NCBI GenBank assembly: GCA_965212195.1 | Contig: CBDBUW010000015.1 | Location: 248,001 to 312,000 of the forward strand | Length of the DNA stretch: 64,000 nucleotides | Direction: 5' to 3' | DNA from: JAJCYK01 sp965212195 | Lineage (GTDB): Bacteria > Bacteroidota > Bacteroidia > Cytophagales > Cyclobacteriaceae | Shown here: piece by piece, positions 51,270-59,141 of the stretch | How the letters are laid out: every line of letters begins with the position of its first letter | Numbering within the stretch: the first letter of the stretch is position 1 | Translations under genes and position numbers: made by a program | Notes under the pieces: generated by a model | Seen by the model: only the letters and a program-made list of their open reading frames with translations | Told to the model about the DNA's origin: nothing | The model's database searches: none

Positions 51270-51613
51270 ACAGGAGATGGTTAAAGGGGGACGGCGACAG
51301 TGGACGCCTGCCTGCAGACAGGGAGGAGGTCCGAATTGTCAAAAGTATGGAAAGTCTTAAATGTATTTTGGGGGGGAGCCCCCCACCCACCCATTTTTAA
51401 ATTACTAACTGAGAGTATCAATAGATGGGATTGCGAAAATTTTTTTTGCAGTAGAGCGTGACTTAGCGGTACCCCAATCCAATATTGCTAAATCTACTAA
51501 TTTTTAAAGCCCTTGTTTTTGAGGTGCTTGATGCATTCTATATGCAATTTGAGCATCAACTACTGAGGATAAACCAATAAAAAAACCCTGTCGTTTCCGA
51601 CAGGGTTACACCG
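51270..51613. other. 344-base intergenic region with a G7/C6 tract and small inverted repeats
   Basis: Between two convergent genes. It holds an imperfect CTGCAG-centred palindrome near 51309-51328 and a run of seven G followed by AG and six C at 51370-51384, which could fold as a very stable short hairpin. The terminator of the minus-strand lipoprotein gene lies at 51584-51607. I find no ORF with coding character and no RNA gene. Confidence 0.5.
51579..51607 (-). terminator. Rho-independent terminator after the 51614 lipoprotein gene
   Basis: A 10-bp stem (AACCCTGTCG with CGACAGGGTT) around TTTC is followed on the minus strand by a T run. It starts seven bases after the stop. Confidence 0.9.
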
Positions 51614-53320
51614 CTAGTAGTTTCGATAAAAGTTTCGGATCTTCTGCGTGATCTGTCCGTATATGGGCTGGGTAAAGGCCACAAACAGATCTTGCGGTGC
51701 CGGCGGCGGTGCTTCTCTAAGTTTGACAATTTCTTTAAAATAATCATCTAAGGCTCTTTCATCGCCATTGAAATAACCCCACTCGGTGTACCATACAAAT
51801 TCTCCGGGCATTTTCTCGTGAGTAAGTACACGCTTGGAATGGAAATCAATAATTTTGAAGTCCATTAGTCCATTTGAATTAAGTGATTTGTGGAAAACAT
51901 GCATGGTGGCTTTAACCGTACCATACACTTTCTGAGTCTTGGGTTCATTGTCCGGTTGTGGGTCCACGCCATTGTTGCCGTTAGTATCGGTGGTGGAACC
52001 TGAATTGTTGTTTTGATCACTACCGGACCCTGAGGTTGATGAAGTACCTGAGTCCGTAGAGCCTGATGAGGACGATCCGGAGTCGTTTCCTTGGTTTCCT
52101 TGATCATCTTGGGAATTATCGGAATCATTAGAGCCTTGCCCCTGGTTGCTATCGGAGCCCTGGGACTGACTGCCGTCGTTTCCGGAGGAATTATTTTGAT
52201 CCGGTTTCTTGTCCTCTTTGGGCTTTTTCTGAGGATCAGTTTGACCCTGACAAGGACCCTGCACATCACCATGATCCAAATGGTGCTGTAGTGCATTTTG
52301 AGAAACGGTAATGGTATTGGTGGTTCCTAAACTACCGGGGATCTTATGACAAATAGTTACTTTCTTATCGTTACCGGAAGTCTGATCCCATTTCAACGCA
52401 GACTCCAGGACAGGGGTGGTTTCCTGATATCTGAGTAAATCACTCCCGCTGATGTTAGCAGCAAGCGCATCAGACATATCCACTTGATGGTGAGCTTTAA
52501 TAACTGCCAGCACTACGCTGTCCCTGGTTAATTGTATTTCTTTTTCTTTCATATAAACCTGTCCCAACACAAAATCATCGAACTGAAGTTGAATAATTTG
52601 ATCGGGCTTTGTCAATCCAATGTTCTTGGCTTCCTCGGCGGAATAGAATTGGACAAATTCATTAACCGGCATGGTCTCTACAAACTCCATGATCTTATTT
52701 TCAAAGAACTCATTGGAGATTTGCAGATTGCGTGAATGCATAGGTATGGGCTCCACCAGCACTTTCAGAGTTGCCAGCCATTTGGCTTCATCAATTTTGT
52801 CCCGTACCTCTCTATAGTCTCCCAAAAGGCTTATTACCTTATCGAAATGCCGAAAAGCTTCTCTGGCCTCATAGCGGTCATGGTTTTCACGGGCACGGGC
52901 CAATATTTGCTCACCTTTTTCATATCGGATGTCCGCAGCCAATCGTTTGGCTTCGTTTAACTCCCCCTGGTAGCTGACTGGGTTGCGCACTACACGCAAA
53001 CAAGCTGGGCAACGATTAAGCTCGTTATACAAATAATTGATTTGTTGATAATCGGTGACTACCCGTTCCCATTTAAATTCATCGGTAGAACTCTTTGCTC
53101 TTTGGACATTATCTCTATGCCAGTTGATTGCGAGAGGGTAAGATTCCCTCAAGGTTTGGGCCGCTTTTTTATTATTAGGGCTTTTGCGTAGCCGGTGGAT
53201 GGCTTTAAGGACCGCTTCATCATAATTTCCACGCTCATAGGCCTGTTTACCGGAGCTGCAGCTTTCAACCAACACTGCAGCAATTATAATCATCAAAGGA
53301 AATAGTAACTTTTTCATCAT
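51614..53320 (-). CDS. Large lipoprotein with a Cys/His-rich insert and a Ser/Asp/Gly/Asn-rich linker
   Basis: The 568-residue protein has a lipoprotein signal (FPLMIIIAAVLVESC, Cys21). An N-terminal helical, TPR-like region (~25-190) has paired cysteines in NRCPACLRVV. A middle domain (~190-315) follows. A short insert at ~320-360 reads VTICHKIPGS, TITVSQNALQHHLDHGD and GPC; it resembles the recurring CHxPPG...AxxxHLxHGDxxGxC module seen in other exported Bacteroidota proteins. Residues ~365-450 are a low-complexity Ser/Gly/Asp/Asn/Gln linker, and a C-terminal domain (~455-568) closes the protein. I know no name for the full-length family. It is monocistronic with its own terminator. Confidence 0.72.
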   Translation of the reverse strand: MMKKLLFPLMIIIAAVLVESCSSGKQAYERGNYDEAVLKAIHRLRKSPNNKKAAQTLRESYPLAINWHRDNVQRAKSSTDEFKWERVVTDYQQINYLYNELNRCPACLRVVRNPVSYQGELNEAKRLAADIRYEKGEQILARARENHDRYEAREAFRHFDKVISLLGDYREVRDKIDEAKWLATLKVLVEPIPMHSRNLQISNEFFENKIMEFVETMPVNEFVQFYSAEEAKNIGLTKPDQIIQLQFDDFVLGQVYMKEKEIQLTRDSVVLAVIKAHHQVDMSDALAANISGSDLLRYQETTPVLESALKWDQTSGNDKKVTICHKIPGSLGTTNTITVSQNALQHHLDHGDVQGPCQGQTDPQKKPKEDKKPDQNNSSGNDGSQSQGSDSNQGQGSNDSDNSQDDQGNQGNDSGSSSSGSTDSGTSSTSGSGSDQNNNSGSTTDTNGNNGVDPQPDNEPKTQKVYGTVKATMHVFHKSLNSNGLMDFKIIDFHSKRVLTHEKMPGEFVWYTEWGYFNGDERALDDYFKEIVKLREAPPPAPQDLFVAFTQPIYGQITQKIRNFYRNY

Positions 53321-53495
53321 CAGAATTGATTCATTGATTTTGCTGTTTACAGGTTAAAATTGACCCTTAACTCCTTGACATTCAACAGATGTACAGTCCA
53401 TTACCTACCGATGTAGGGTTTGCCGTTAATTTCCATTATTACAGCTCTAATTATGATTCTACAACCATTCACTTCCCAATGCAGTATATAACCAT

Positions 53496-54587
53496 ATGAA
53501 GAGACGGCAATTTGTACACAATCTCCTGCTGAGCAGCAGTGCTTTAATGAGCCTTCCCTCCTTTTCATGGAAGCCGACTGAGGAATCTCTTAAAATCTTG
53601 ATACTTGGCGGCACTCAGTTTGTTGGCCCGGCGCTGGTAAAAGCGGCCATAGCGAGAGGTCACCGAGTAACTTTGCTGAATCGAGGAGTTACCAATCCGG
53701 ATTTATTTGCAGAATTACCTCTGATAAAGGCCGACCGCCTAAAAGGTATGGAGGCGTATAAGAACAGTAGCGACCAGCCCTGGGATGTAATCATTGATGT
53801 GTGGCCTGAAAAATCCCAGCTGGTGGACGAGGCTACTCAAGCCTATGCTCATCTGGGCAGTTATTATGTATTTATTTCCAGCATAGCAGTTTATGACAAT
53901 TTTCAGGAAGTGGGATTGCACGAAGCTTCCTCCACAGTTTCATTGGAGTCTGATCCCAGCCAATGGTATTACTCCGAAGAAAAGTTAAAGGCGGAACAAC
54001 TGGTGGCCCAAAGATATCCCAACAGCCACCTTATTTTGCGTCCCGGCCCTATCAAGGGATGGCGGGACCCTGCGCTGGATCTATTGTACTGGTTGGTAAA
54101 ACTGAAAAGAAACGAATCCATGTTACTGCCGGGATCGGGTGATGATCCCTTGCAGTTCATCGATGTAAAAGCAGTGGCCCAGTTTGCCCTGATGGGCGTT
54201 GAGCAGGGGCTGCATGGTGTCTATAATACCACTGGCCCCCAAAAAGAACAGCTGACTTGGAAAGAATTTATTAATATCGCAAAAATGCACCTTGACTCGA
54301 ATTCTCAAATGTTCTGGGCCCCGGAATCTTTTTTACAGGCCCAGCAGGTGCGCTCTTTCGAAGACCTGCCTTTGTGGGCTCCGATTTCAGAAGATGCGGG
54401 ATTCATGCAGATCAATATGGACAAAGCTCAGCAAGCGGGTTTCCAACATATCCATATCCAGGATACATTTGAAGATTGTCTTTACTGGTTTGAACAAAAC
54501 TATTCATTAGACCACAAGTTTGGCATTTCTCAGGGTTCAGTAGGCTTAACCAGGGAAAAAGAGCTGGAGCTTATTGCCATGCTGTGA
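53496..54587 (+). CDS. Tat-type exported NAD-dependent epimerase/dehydratase (SDR) family protein
   Basis: The 363-residue protein begins KRRQFVHNLLLSSSALMSLPSF, a twin-arginine-like leader. The Rossmann NAD(P) motif follows as ILILGGTQFVGPALVKAAI. The SDR Tyr-x3-Lys appears as YYSEEKLKAEQL and is preceded by SSIAVYDNF. The extended-SDR pattern places it with atypical sugar epimerases or reductases; substrates are unknown. Tat export would keep a cofactor-loaded enzyme folded in transit. The start is an ATG in the gap after the lipoprotein gene. Neighbours do not indicate a pathway. Confidence 0.85.
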   Translation: MKRRQFVHNLLLSSSALMSLPSFSWKPTEESLKILILGGTQFVGPALVKAAIARGHRVTLLNRGVTNPDLFAELPLIKADRLKGMEAYKNSSDQPWDVIIDVWPEKSQLVDEATQAYAHLGSYYVFISSIAVYDNFQEVGLHEASSTVSLESDPSQWYYSEEKLKAEQLVAQRYPNSHLILRPGPIKGWRDPALDLLYWLVKLKRNESMLLPGSGDDPLQFIDVKAVAQFALMGVEQGLHGVYNTTGPQKEQLTWKEFINIAKMHLDSNSQMFWAPESFLQAQQVRSFEDLPLWAPISEDAGFMQINMDKAQQAGFQHIHIQDTFEDCLYWFEQNYSLDHKFGISQGSVGLTREKELELIAML

Positions 54588-54728
54588 CTTCTTAGTTTGG
54601 TGTAAAGGAATCTGCTGATTAAACTCATCCCCCACTCTGAGCCCTATCAAGGCCATTTTAGATATTTATTAGTAGGTTCAAAGTTCACTTTTGTCCTGAT
54701 AGGGCAAAGTCAGAAAACACTTAAACCT

Positions 54729-55253
54729 ATGAAACGCTTTTTCCTAATTATCTCGATAATGGGGATGTACTGGGCCACCTCCGCTCAAGATCGCATCCCG
54801 GTGGACTTGCAAAAAACCCAATTCAATTTAAATATACTGGACCCCAGCGTATCCTTTGAATTGAGCATCAACGACCATCAGTCCTTAACCGCAGCCCTTG
54901 GGATTACCGGCCTGCCGGATGAGGATGGCACCTCTTTAAATCCCTTTCTACGAAGCTCCTACCGGAATTACTATCTTAGAAAAAGAGTAAAAAAAGAGCT
55001 TATGCCCAACTCTGGAAATTATATAGGGGTCATAGCGGGGTATAATTTCGACTCTATTACTGACAATATAGAATCCGGAACCACCCGTCTTTCGAACTCC
55101 TTTTATGCGGGCCCTGCATGGGGTATTCAGCGCAATTATCGAAGCGGCATTCATCTGGGACTAAGTATCGGGGGCGGTTTTGCCATTGACAATCATTCCG
55201 ACCTCTATTTCACAGGAGTAGGAGCATTTGAGTTCGGGTTTGTGATCCGATAA
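54729..55253 (+). CDS. Hypothetical outer-membrane beta-barrel-like protein
   Basis: The 174-residue product has a signal peptide (FFLIISIMGMYWATSAQ) and a mature part of alternating beta strands (SFELSINDHQSLTAALGIT, FYAGPAWGIQRNYRSGIHLGLSIGG, and a terminal FEFGFVIR). The last residues end in a hydrophobic-aromatic strand, as in outer-membrane barrels. I recognise no named family. It lies 33 bases upstream of the pcm-like gene on the same strand, so they may share a transcript. Confidence 0.65.
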   Translation: MKRFFLIISIMGMYWATSAQDRIPVDLQKTQFNLNILDPSVSFELSINDHQSLTAALGITGLPDEDGTSLNPFLRSSYRNYYLRKRVKKELMPNSGNYIGVIAGYNFDSITDNIESGTTRLSNSFYAGPAWGIQRNYRSGIHLGLSIGGGFAIDNHSDLYFTGVGAFEFGFVIR

Positions 55254-55285
55254 TTCGTGAACTGATATAACATTAACTGGAATTT

Positions 55286-55978
55286 ATGACCAATCGCGTG
55301 TTAAAGTTTGGCCTGATATTAATGCTAGGGGTGTTTCCCATAAAGGCTCAGCAATGGCAACAAGAAGCTGAAGCCATGGTAGAGAAGCAGCTGATCGCCC
55401 GTAGCATTAAGGATCAAAAGGTCCTGGAATCCATGCGCGATACCCCCAGGCATCTGTTTGTACCGCAAAGCTATAGACATCTGGCCTACCAAGACGGTCC
55501 TTTGCCTATTGGCCATGACCAGACCATTTCACAACCGTACATCGTGGCCATAATGACGGAGTTGCTGCAATTGACAGGAACCGAGAAGGTGTTGGAGATT
55601 GGTACGGGTTCCGGATATCAGGCAGCGGTATTGTCGCCACTTTGTGCGCAGGTTTACACCATCGAAATCGTAGAGCCATTGGCCGATCAATCCCGAGTCT
55701 TATTGAAGAAAATGGGGTATCAAAATGTAGAGGTTAAATGGGGCGACGGCTATCAGGGATGGCCGGAGCAAGCTCCTTTTGACCGCATCATTGTGACCGC
55801 GGCACCCCCAAAGATCCCCGAGGCCTTAATTGATCAGCTAGCTATAGGTGGTCGCATGGTACTGCCGGTAGGTAAGCATTACCAAGAACTGATTTTGGTG
55901 ACCAAGAACGAGAAACGCATCACCCGAAAAGAGATATTTCCAGTGCGGTTTGTACCAATGGTGCGACCAAAAGATTGA
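55286..55978 (+). CDS. Exported L-isoaspartate O-methyltransferase (PIMT-like)
   Basis: The 230-residue protein carries a Sec-type N-terminal signal (VLKFGLILMLGVFPIKAQQ) before the canonical PIMT domain. The domain shows MRDTPRHLFVPQSYRHLAYQDGPLPIGHDQTISQPYIVA, the SAM-binding EIGTGSGYQAAVLSPL and the post-motif TAAPPKIPEALIDQLAIGG. PIMT repairs spontaneously isomerised Asp/Asn residues in proteins using SAM. A periplasmic location would need SAM in that compartment, which makes the signal worth verifying. It forms a possible unit with the preceding barrel-like gene and the 56010 gene. Confidence 0.88.
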   Translation: MTNRVLKFGLILMLGVFPIKAQQWQQEAEAMVEKQLIARSIKDQKVLESMRDTPRHLFVPQSYRHLAYQDGPLPIGHDQTISQPYIVAIMTELLQLTGTEKVLEIGTGSGYQAAVLSPLCAQVYTIEIVEPLADQSRVLLKKMGYQNVEVKWGDGYQGWPEQAPFDRIIVTAAPPKIPEALIDQLAIGGRMVLPVGKHYQELILVTKNEKRITRKEIFPVRFVPMVRPKD

Positions 55979-56009
55979 AATTGGCCCTAATTGGTCCTAA
56001 ATTGTAGGT

Positions 56010-56531
56010 ATGAGTGAAGCGAATTCACCAGACCATTTACCCCACTATCGGGTACGACCGCGATTTAAGATCCAGGTGCCTCTGAAACCGCAGGAAGTTG
56101 CAGGAAAATTCAAGGCCGCATTAGATGGAGACCAGGCCAGTTGTCTGGGCAGGGTATATCCCACCAGCGCCCGCTTGTTTTTGCCCTATGAAGAACAGCA
56201 TTATTGGTCGCCCCAACTTTCTCTTACTTTCGAAGAAGAAGAGAACGGCACCACTTTGAGGGGTCTATACGGTCCTCGTCCCACGGTGTGGACCATGTTC
56301 GTTTTCTTTTATGCGATCATTGGACTAGGCGTATTAATTGTGGGAATGATCGGACTTTCCTATATTTCTTTAGGAAAGCCTGGTACCATTTTGTGGTGGG
56401 TACCAGTAATGTTGGTGGTATTTCTTACACTTTACCTGGTAGCTTATTTTGGGCAGAAGCTGGGGCATAAACAGATGATCACCCTGCATCGTTTTGCTGA
56501 AAAAAGCCTGGGGATGACCATTGAAGAATGA
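56010..56531 (+). CDS. Hypothetical protein with two membrane helices
   Basis: This is a 173-residue protein. The first ~95 residues are soluble, with HYRVRPRFKIQVPLKPQEVAGKF near the start, as in a small beta-rich domain. Two helices follow (~95-115: FVFFYAIIGLGVLIVGMIGL; ~125-150: ILWWVPVMLVVFLTLYLVAYF). I recognise no named family. It begins 31 bases after the pcm-like gene and is followed by a terminator, so it is probably the last gene of that unit. Confidence 0.65.
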   Translation: MSEANSPDHLPHYRVRPRFKIQVPLKPQEVAGKFKAALDGDQASCLGRVYPTSARLFLPYEEQHYWSPQLSLTFEEEENGTTLRGLYGPRPTVWTMFVFFYAIIGLGVLIVGMIGLSYISLGKPGTILWWVPVMLVVFLTLYLVAYFGQKLGHKQMITLHRFAEKSLGMTIEE

Positions 56532-56568
56532 TAACAAACTGCTGGTTTGGCATAATGCCAACCAATAT

Positions 56569-56596
56569 AAGGGAAGTTGTAAAAGGCTTCCCTTTT
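56569..56596 (+). terminator. Terminator after the 56010 gene
   Basis: AAGGGAAG pairs with CTTCCCTT around a ten-base loop, followed by T residues, starting about 38 bases after the stop. Confidence 0.75.
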
Positions 56597-56627
56597 ATTG
56601 TTATGTTATGGGCTAATCGCAAACAAT

Positions 56628-57314
56628 ATGAATGTATATTTTTGGATGTCAATGACCATACTGTCATTTCTATTTGGCTGCCAGCAGTCCACCACTGAGA
56701 GGGCCCCCGAACTGGAACGGTCTAATCTATTGGAAGACCCGCAATCATTTCGATGGACCAATCCTCCAGCTGAGTTTAAATTCCAGGATGGTTCCTTGGG
56801 AATAACTGCGGAAAGTGGTACTGATTTTTTCAATAACCCAGAAACTTTAGAATTAACTGGGACGGCGCCCTTACTGTACCGTGAAATTGAGGGGGACTTT
56901 GTAGCTACTGCCCTTGTTCAACCAGATTTTGGCGATATGTGGAATGCAGCATCTATTATGGTTTACATCGACAGTCTCAACTGGATAAAGTTTGCCTTTG
57001 AAAATTCCGATGCCACCGGCAGAACGCTGGTCTCGGTAATTACTCGAGGTGTTTCCGATGATGCCAACGGACCTGTAATGACGGACGAGGATACCATTTG
57101 GCTACGCATTATTAAAAAGGGCCATTTGTATGCCCTTCATTGGTCCCTTGACGGGAGTAATTTTAAAATGGCCAGACTGTGTTCCATGCCGGAGTCAAGA
57201 CAGGTAAGAGTAGGACTGGAGGCGCAATGTCCTGTTGGTACCAAAGCTACCCACAAATTTTTGTATTTCTCTTTGGAGAATAAGACCGTTGATGATCCAA
57301 GGTTAGGCGTATAG
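56628..57314 (+). CDS. DUF1349 (concanavalin A-like) lipoprotein
   Basis: Starting at the ATG at 56628 the product is 228 residues. The upstream frame begins with a TTG and lacks a leader. It has a lipobox FLFGC after a short hydrophobic stretch, then a DUF1349 domain: FRWTNPPAEFKFQDGSLGIT, ATALVQPDFGDMWNAASIMVY, WIKFAFENSD and TIWLRIIKKGHLYALHWSLDG. The concanavalin-like fold often binds carbohydrate. It follows the terminator of the preceding unit, so it is a separate gene. A location on the outer membrane is likely for a Bacteroidota lipoprotein. Confidence 0.85.
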   Translation: MNVYFWMSMTILSFLFGCQQSTTERAPELERSNLLEDPQSFRWTNPPAEFKFQDGSLGITAESGTDFFNNPETLELTGTAPLLYREIEGDFVATALVQPDFGDMWNAASIMVYIDSLNWIKFAFENSDATGRTLVSVITRGVSDDANGPVMTDEDTIWLRIIKKGHLYALHWSLDGSNFKMARLCSMPESRQVRVGLEAQCPVGTKATHKFLYFSLENKTVDDPRLGV

Positions 57315-57353
57315 CCTTCCGCCGGACTTTGAACAACCGCTAATGTATAGGGC

Positions 57354-58298
57354 TTAAAGGGCCTTAAAATAGTCCCAGATCACATCACAAGCTACTATAT
57401 CGCGGCAGGTCTTACCTACCAGGTTTTCTCCCAGATATTGCAAACCACCTGGCCAGGTATGTCCTCCTCCATGTATGGTATAAAGCACCACCCTGCCACC
57501 CTTCTGGCAATCTTGATACTTTTTTACAGAAACGGTAGTCCCGTCGTCTTGCAGATCCTCCAATTGAACTTCTACTAATTCCCCGCGGCATCCGTTGCGT
57601 TCTCTCCAAAATGCCACATAGTCATTGGTTGACATCACCACACCCCGGTTTTTTCCCAGGACTTTTATAGTTCCTCCCTCATAGGGAACCAGTTGGTCGT
57701 CGGTGCCGTTCATTACTAAAATGGCAGCGGGCTGCTGCGGATTACAACGCGGATAGAAATCCTCTGAAATTGTGGCAGTCACAATGGCTGCGCCTCTGAA
57801 AATATCCGGTCGCTCACAAGCCAAACGGGTAGACATGAACCCACCGTTGGAAATGCCACAAGTGAAAACACGATCCTTGTCAATAGCATATTCCACCGAG
57901 AGGGTTTCCACCAGGTTGACTAAGAATCCCACATCATCCACGTTTTCTTTCCAGGCTTTTACCTGATCGCTCTTGCGACCATCATTCCATTGCTTTCCAA
58001 TGCCTTGCGGATATACCACAATAAAGCCGTCCCTGTCAGCCAACTCATTAAATCGGCCAAAGGTGAATCCGGGCATCCCCTTTGCGGTACCGCCTCCGCC
58101 ATGCAATACAAATAGCAAGGGTGCTGGTTTTTGGGGGTTAAGAGAATTGGGATAATGGACATAATAGGACCTCTTATAGCCGTCCCAGTGCATGTCATAC
58201 TCTTCAAGACCTTTGGCGTATTTTGAATACGTGGAAAGCTTGCAAGTAGTGAGAGTGTATCCAACCAGAAACAGCAGTAAGTATAAGTTAGTTTTCAC
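57354..58298 (-). CDS. Esterase lipoprotein, LpqC/PHB-depolymerase family (alpha/beta hydrolase)
   Basis: The 314-residue protein has a lipoprotein signal (TNLYLLLFLVGYTLTTC) if translation starts at GTG 58298. A GTG at 58352 would add 18 residues and place an 18-bp palindrome inside the gene, so I prefer the shorter form. The hydrolase domain has the oxyanion HGGGGTAKG, the nucleophile GISNGGF and the terminal HGGGHTWPGG (catalytic His). The family includes feruloyl and polyhydroxybutyrate esterases; substrates are unknown. It lies downstream of a LytTR regulator on the same strand. Confidence 0.88.
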   Translation of the reverse strand: MKTNLYLLLFLVGYTLTTCKLSTYSKYAKGLEEYDMHWDGYKRSYYVHYPNSLNPQKPAPLLFVLHGGGGTAKGMPGFTFGRFNELADRDGFIVVYPQGIGKQWNDGRKSDQVKAWKENVDDVGFLVNLVETLSVEYAIDKDRVFTCGISNGGFMSTRLACERPDIFRGAAIVTATISEDFYPRCNPQQPAAILVMNGTDDQLVPYEGGTIKVLGKNRGVVMSTNDYVAFWRERNGCRGELVEVQLEDLQDDGTTVSVKKYQDCQKGGRVVLYTIHGGGHTWPGGLQYLGENLVGKTCRDIVACDVIWDYFKAL

Positions 58299-58325
58299 TA
58301 CAGTTGAAATTTGTTTTGCAGGAAA

Positions 58326-58343
58326 GGTATCAAATTTGATACC
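58326..58343. repeat. Perfect 18-bp palindrome upstream of the esterase gene
   Basis: GGTATCAAATTTGATACC is its own reverse complement. It lies in the short gap between the LytTR regulator stop (58368) and the esterase start (58298). It could be an operator or a small hairpin. I see no strong T run after it. Confidence 0.7.
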
Positions 58344-58367
58344 GGTATACACACCCCTTAGAGTAAG

Positions 58368-59141
58368 TTAACTATCCAACCAGATTTTAAAGTCAGAAAC
58401 CCGATCCCTGCTGACTAGGATATCTTGGGTAGAATTACAGTTTTTCAGTATCAATTTAAGTCTGCTATTAGAATAACTAATAATGTCTTCCACTGCCCTT
58501 AAGCTCACCACGTACTTTCGATTGACTCTAAAATATTCAGCTGGATCTACTAATTGCTCCAGTTGGTCCAGGCTATAGTCCAGAAGGTACTTCTTATTGT
58601 CCACGGTTTTGGTAAAGGTGGCTTTATGTTCGCTATAGAAGAATAAAATATTCTCGATATCTATGGCCTTAATGTGTTCTCCAACTTTTACCACGAAACG
58701 GGACTTGAAGTCTGGTTCGACTTCTTTTTCCAATGATTTAAGTACTTTTTTAAGCGTGATCAACTGTTCTTTGTATTGAGCCTGATCATAGTGTGTGTGA
58801 TATTTCTCCATAGCCAAGGTAATATCATTCAGGTCAAATGGTTTGAGTAAATAGTCCACACTGTTCACCTTAAAAGCTTGAACAGCGTAGTGATCGTAGG
58901 CGGTGGTAAAAATGATGGGAGCTGTTACTAGTACGGACTTAAAGATCTCAAAACTTATGCCGTCAGCCAGTTCTATATCCATGAAGGCCAAATCGACGTT
59001 GGGGTTTTGGCTAAACCACTCAATAGCTTGTTTAACAGAATCTAGAGGAGGCAGGATCTCCAGGCTGTTATCATATTGTCCTAACAGTTCAATTAACCTT
59101 TCAGCGGCTAAAGGTTCATCTTCTACTATTAATACTTTCAT
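58368..59141 (-). CDS. LytTR family response regulator
   Basis: The 257-residue protein has a receiver domain with acidic-pocket VEDEP, phospho-acceptor Asp55 in FMDIELADG, and TAYDHY...SVDYLLKPF with the conserved Lys. The C-terminal LytTR DNA-binding domain includes VKVGEHIKAIDIENILFFYSEHKA and DQLVDPAEYFRVNRKYVVS. It overlaps the LytS-type kinase gene by four bases (ATGA), and together they form the usual Bacteroidota LytS/LytR pair. LytTR regulators bind direct repeats spaced by about one turn. Confidence 0.95.
   Translation of the reverse strand: MKVLIVEDEPLAAERLIELLGQYDNSLEILPPLDSVKQAIEWFSQNPNVDLAFMDIELADGISFEIFKSVLVTAPIIFTTAYDHYAVQAFKVNSVDYLLKPFDLNDITLAMEKYHTHYDQAQYKEQLITLKKVLKSLEKEVEPDFKSRFVVKVGEHIKAIDIENILFFYSEHKATFTKTVDNKKYLLDYSLDQLEQLVDPAEYFRVNRKYVVSLRAVEDIISYSNSRLKLILKNCNSTQDILVSRDRVSDFKIWLDS

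Noticed and set aside
58299..58352. Longer N-terminus for the esterase lipoprotein (GTG at 58352)
   Set aside because: It would separate the lipoprotein signal from the N-terminus and place a perfect palindrome inside the coding region.
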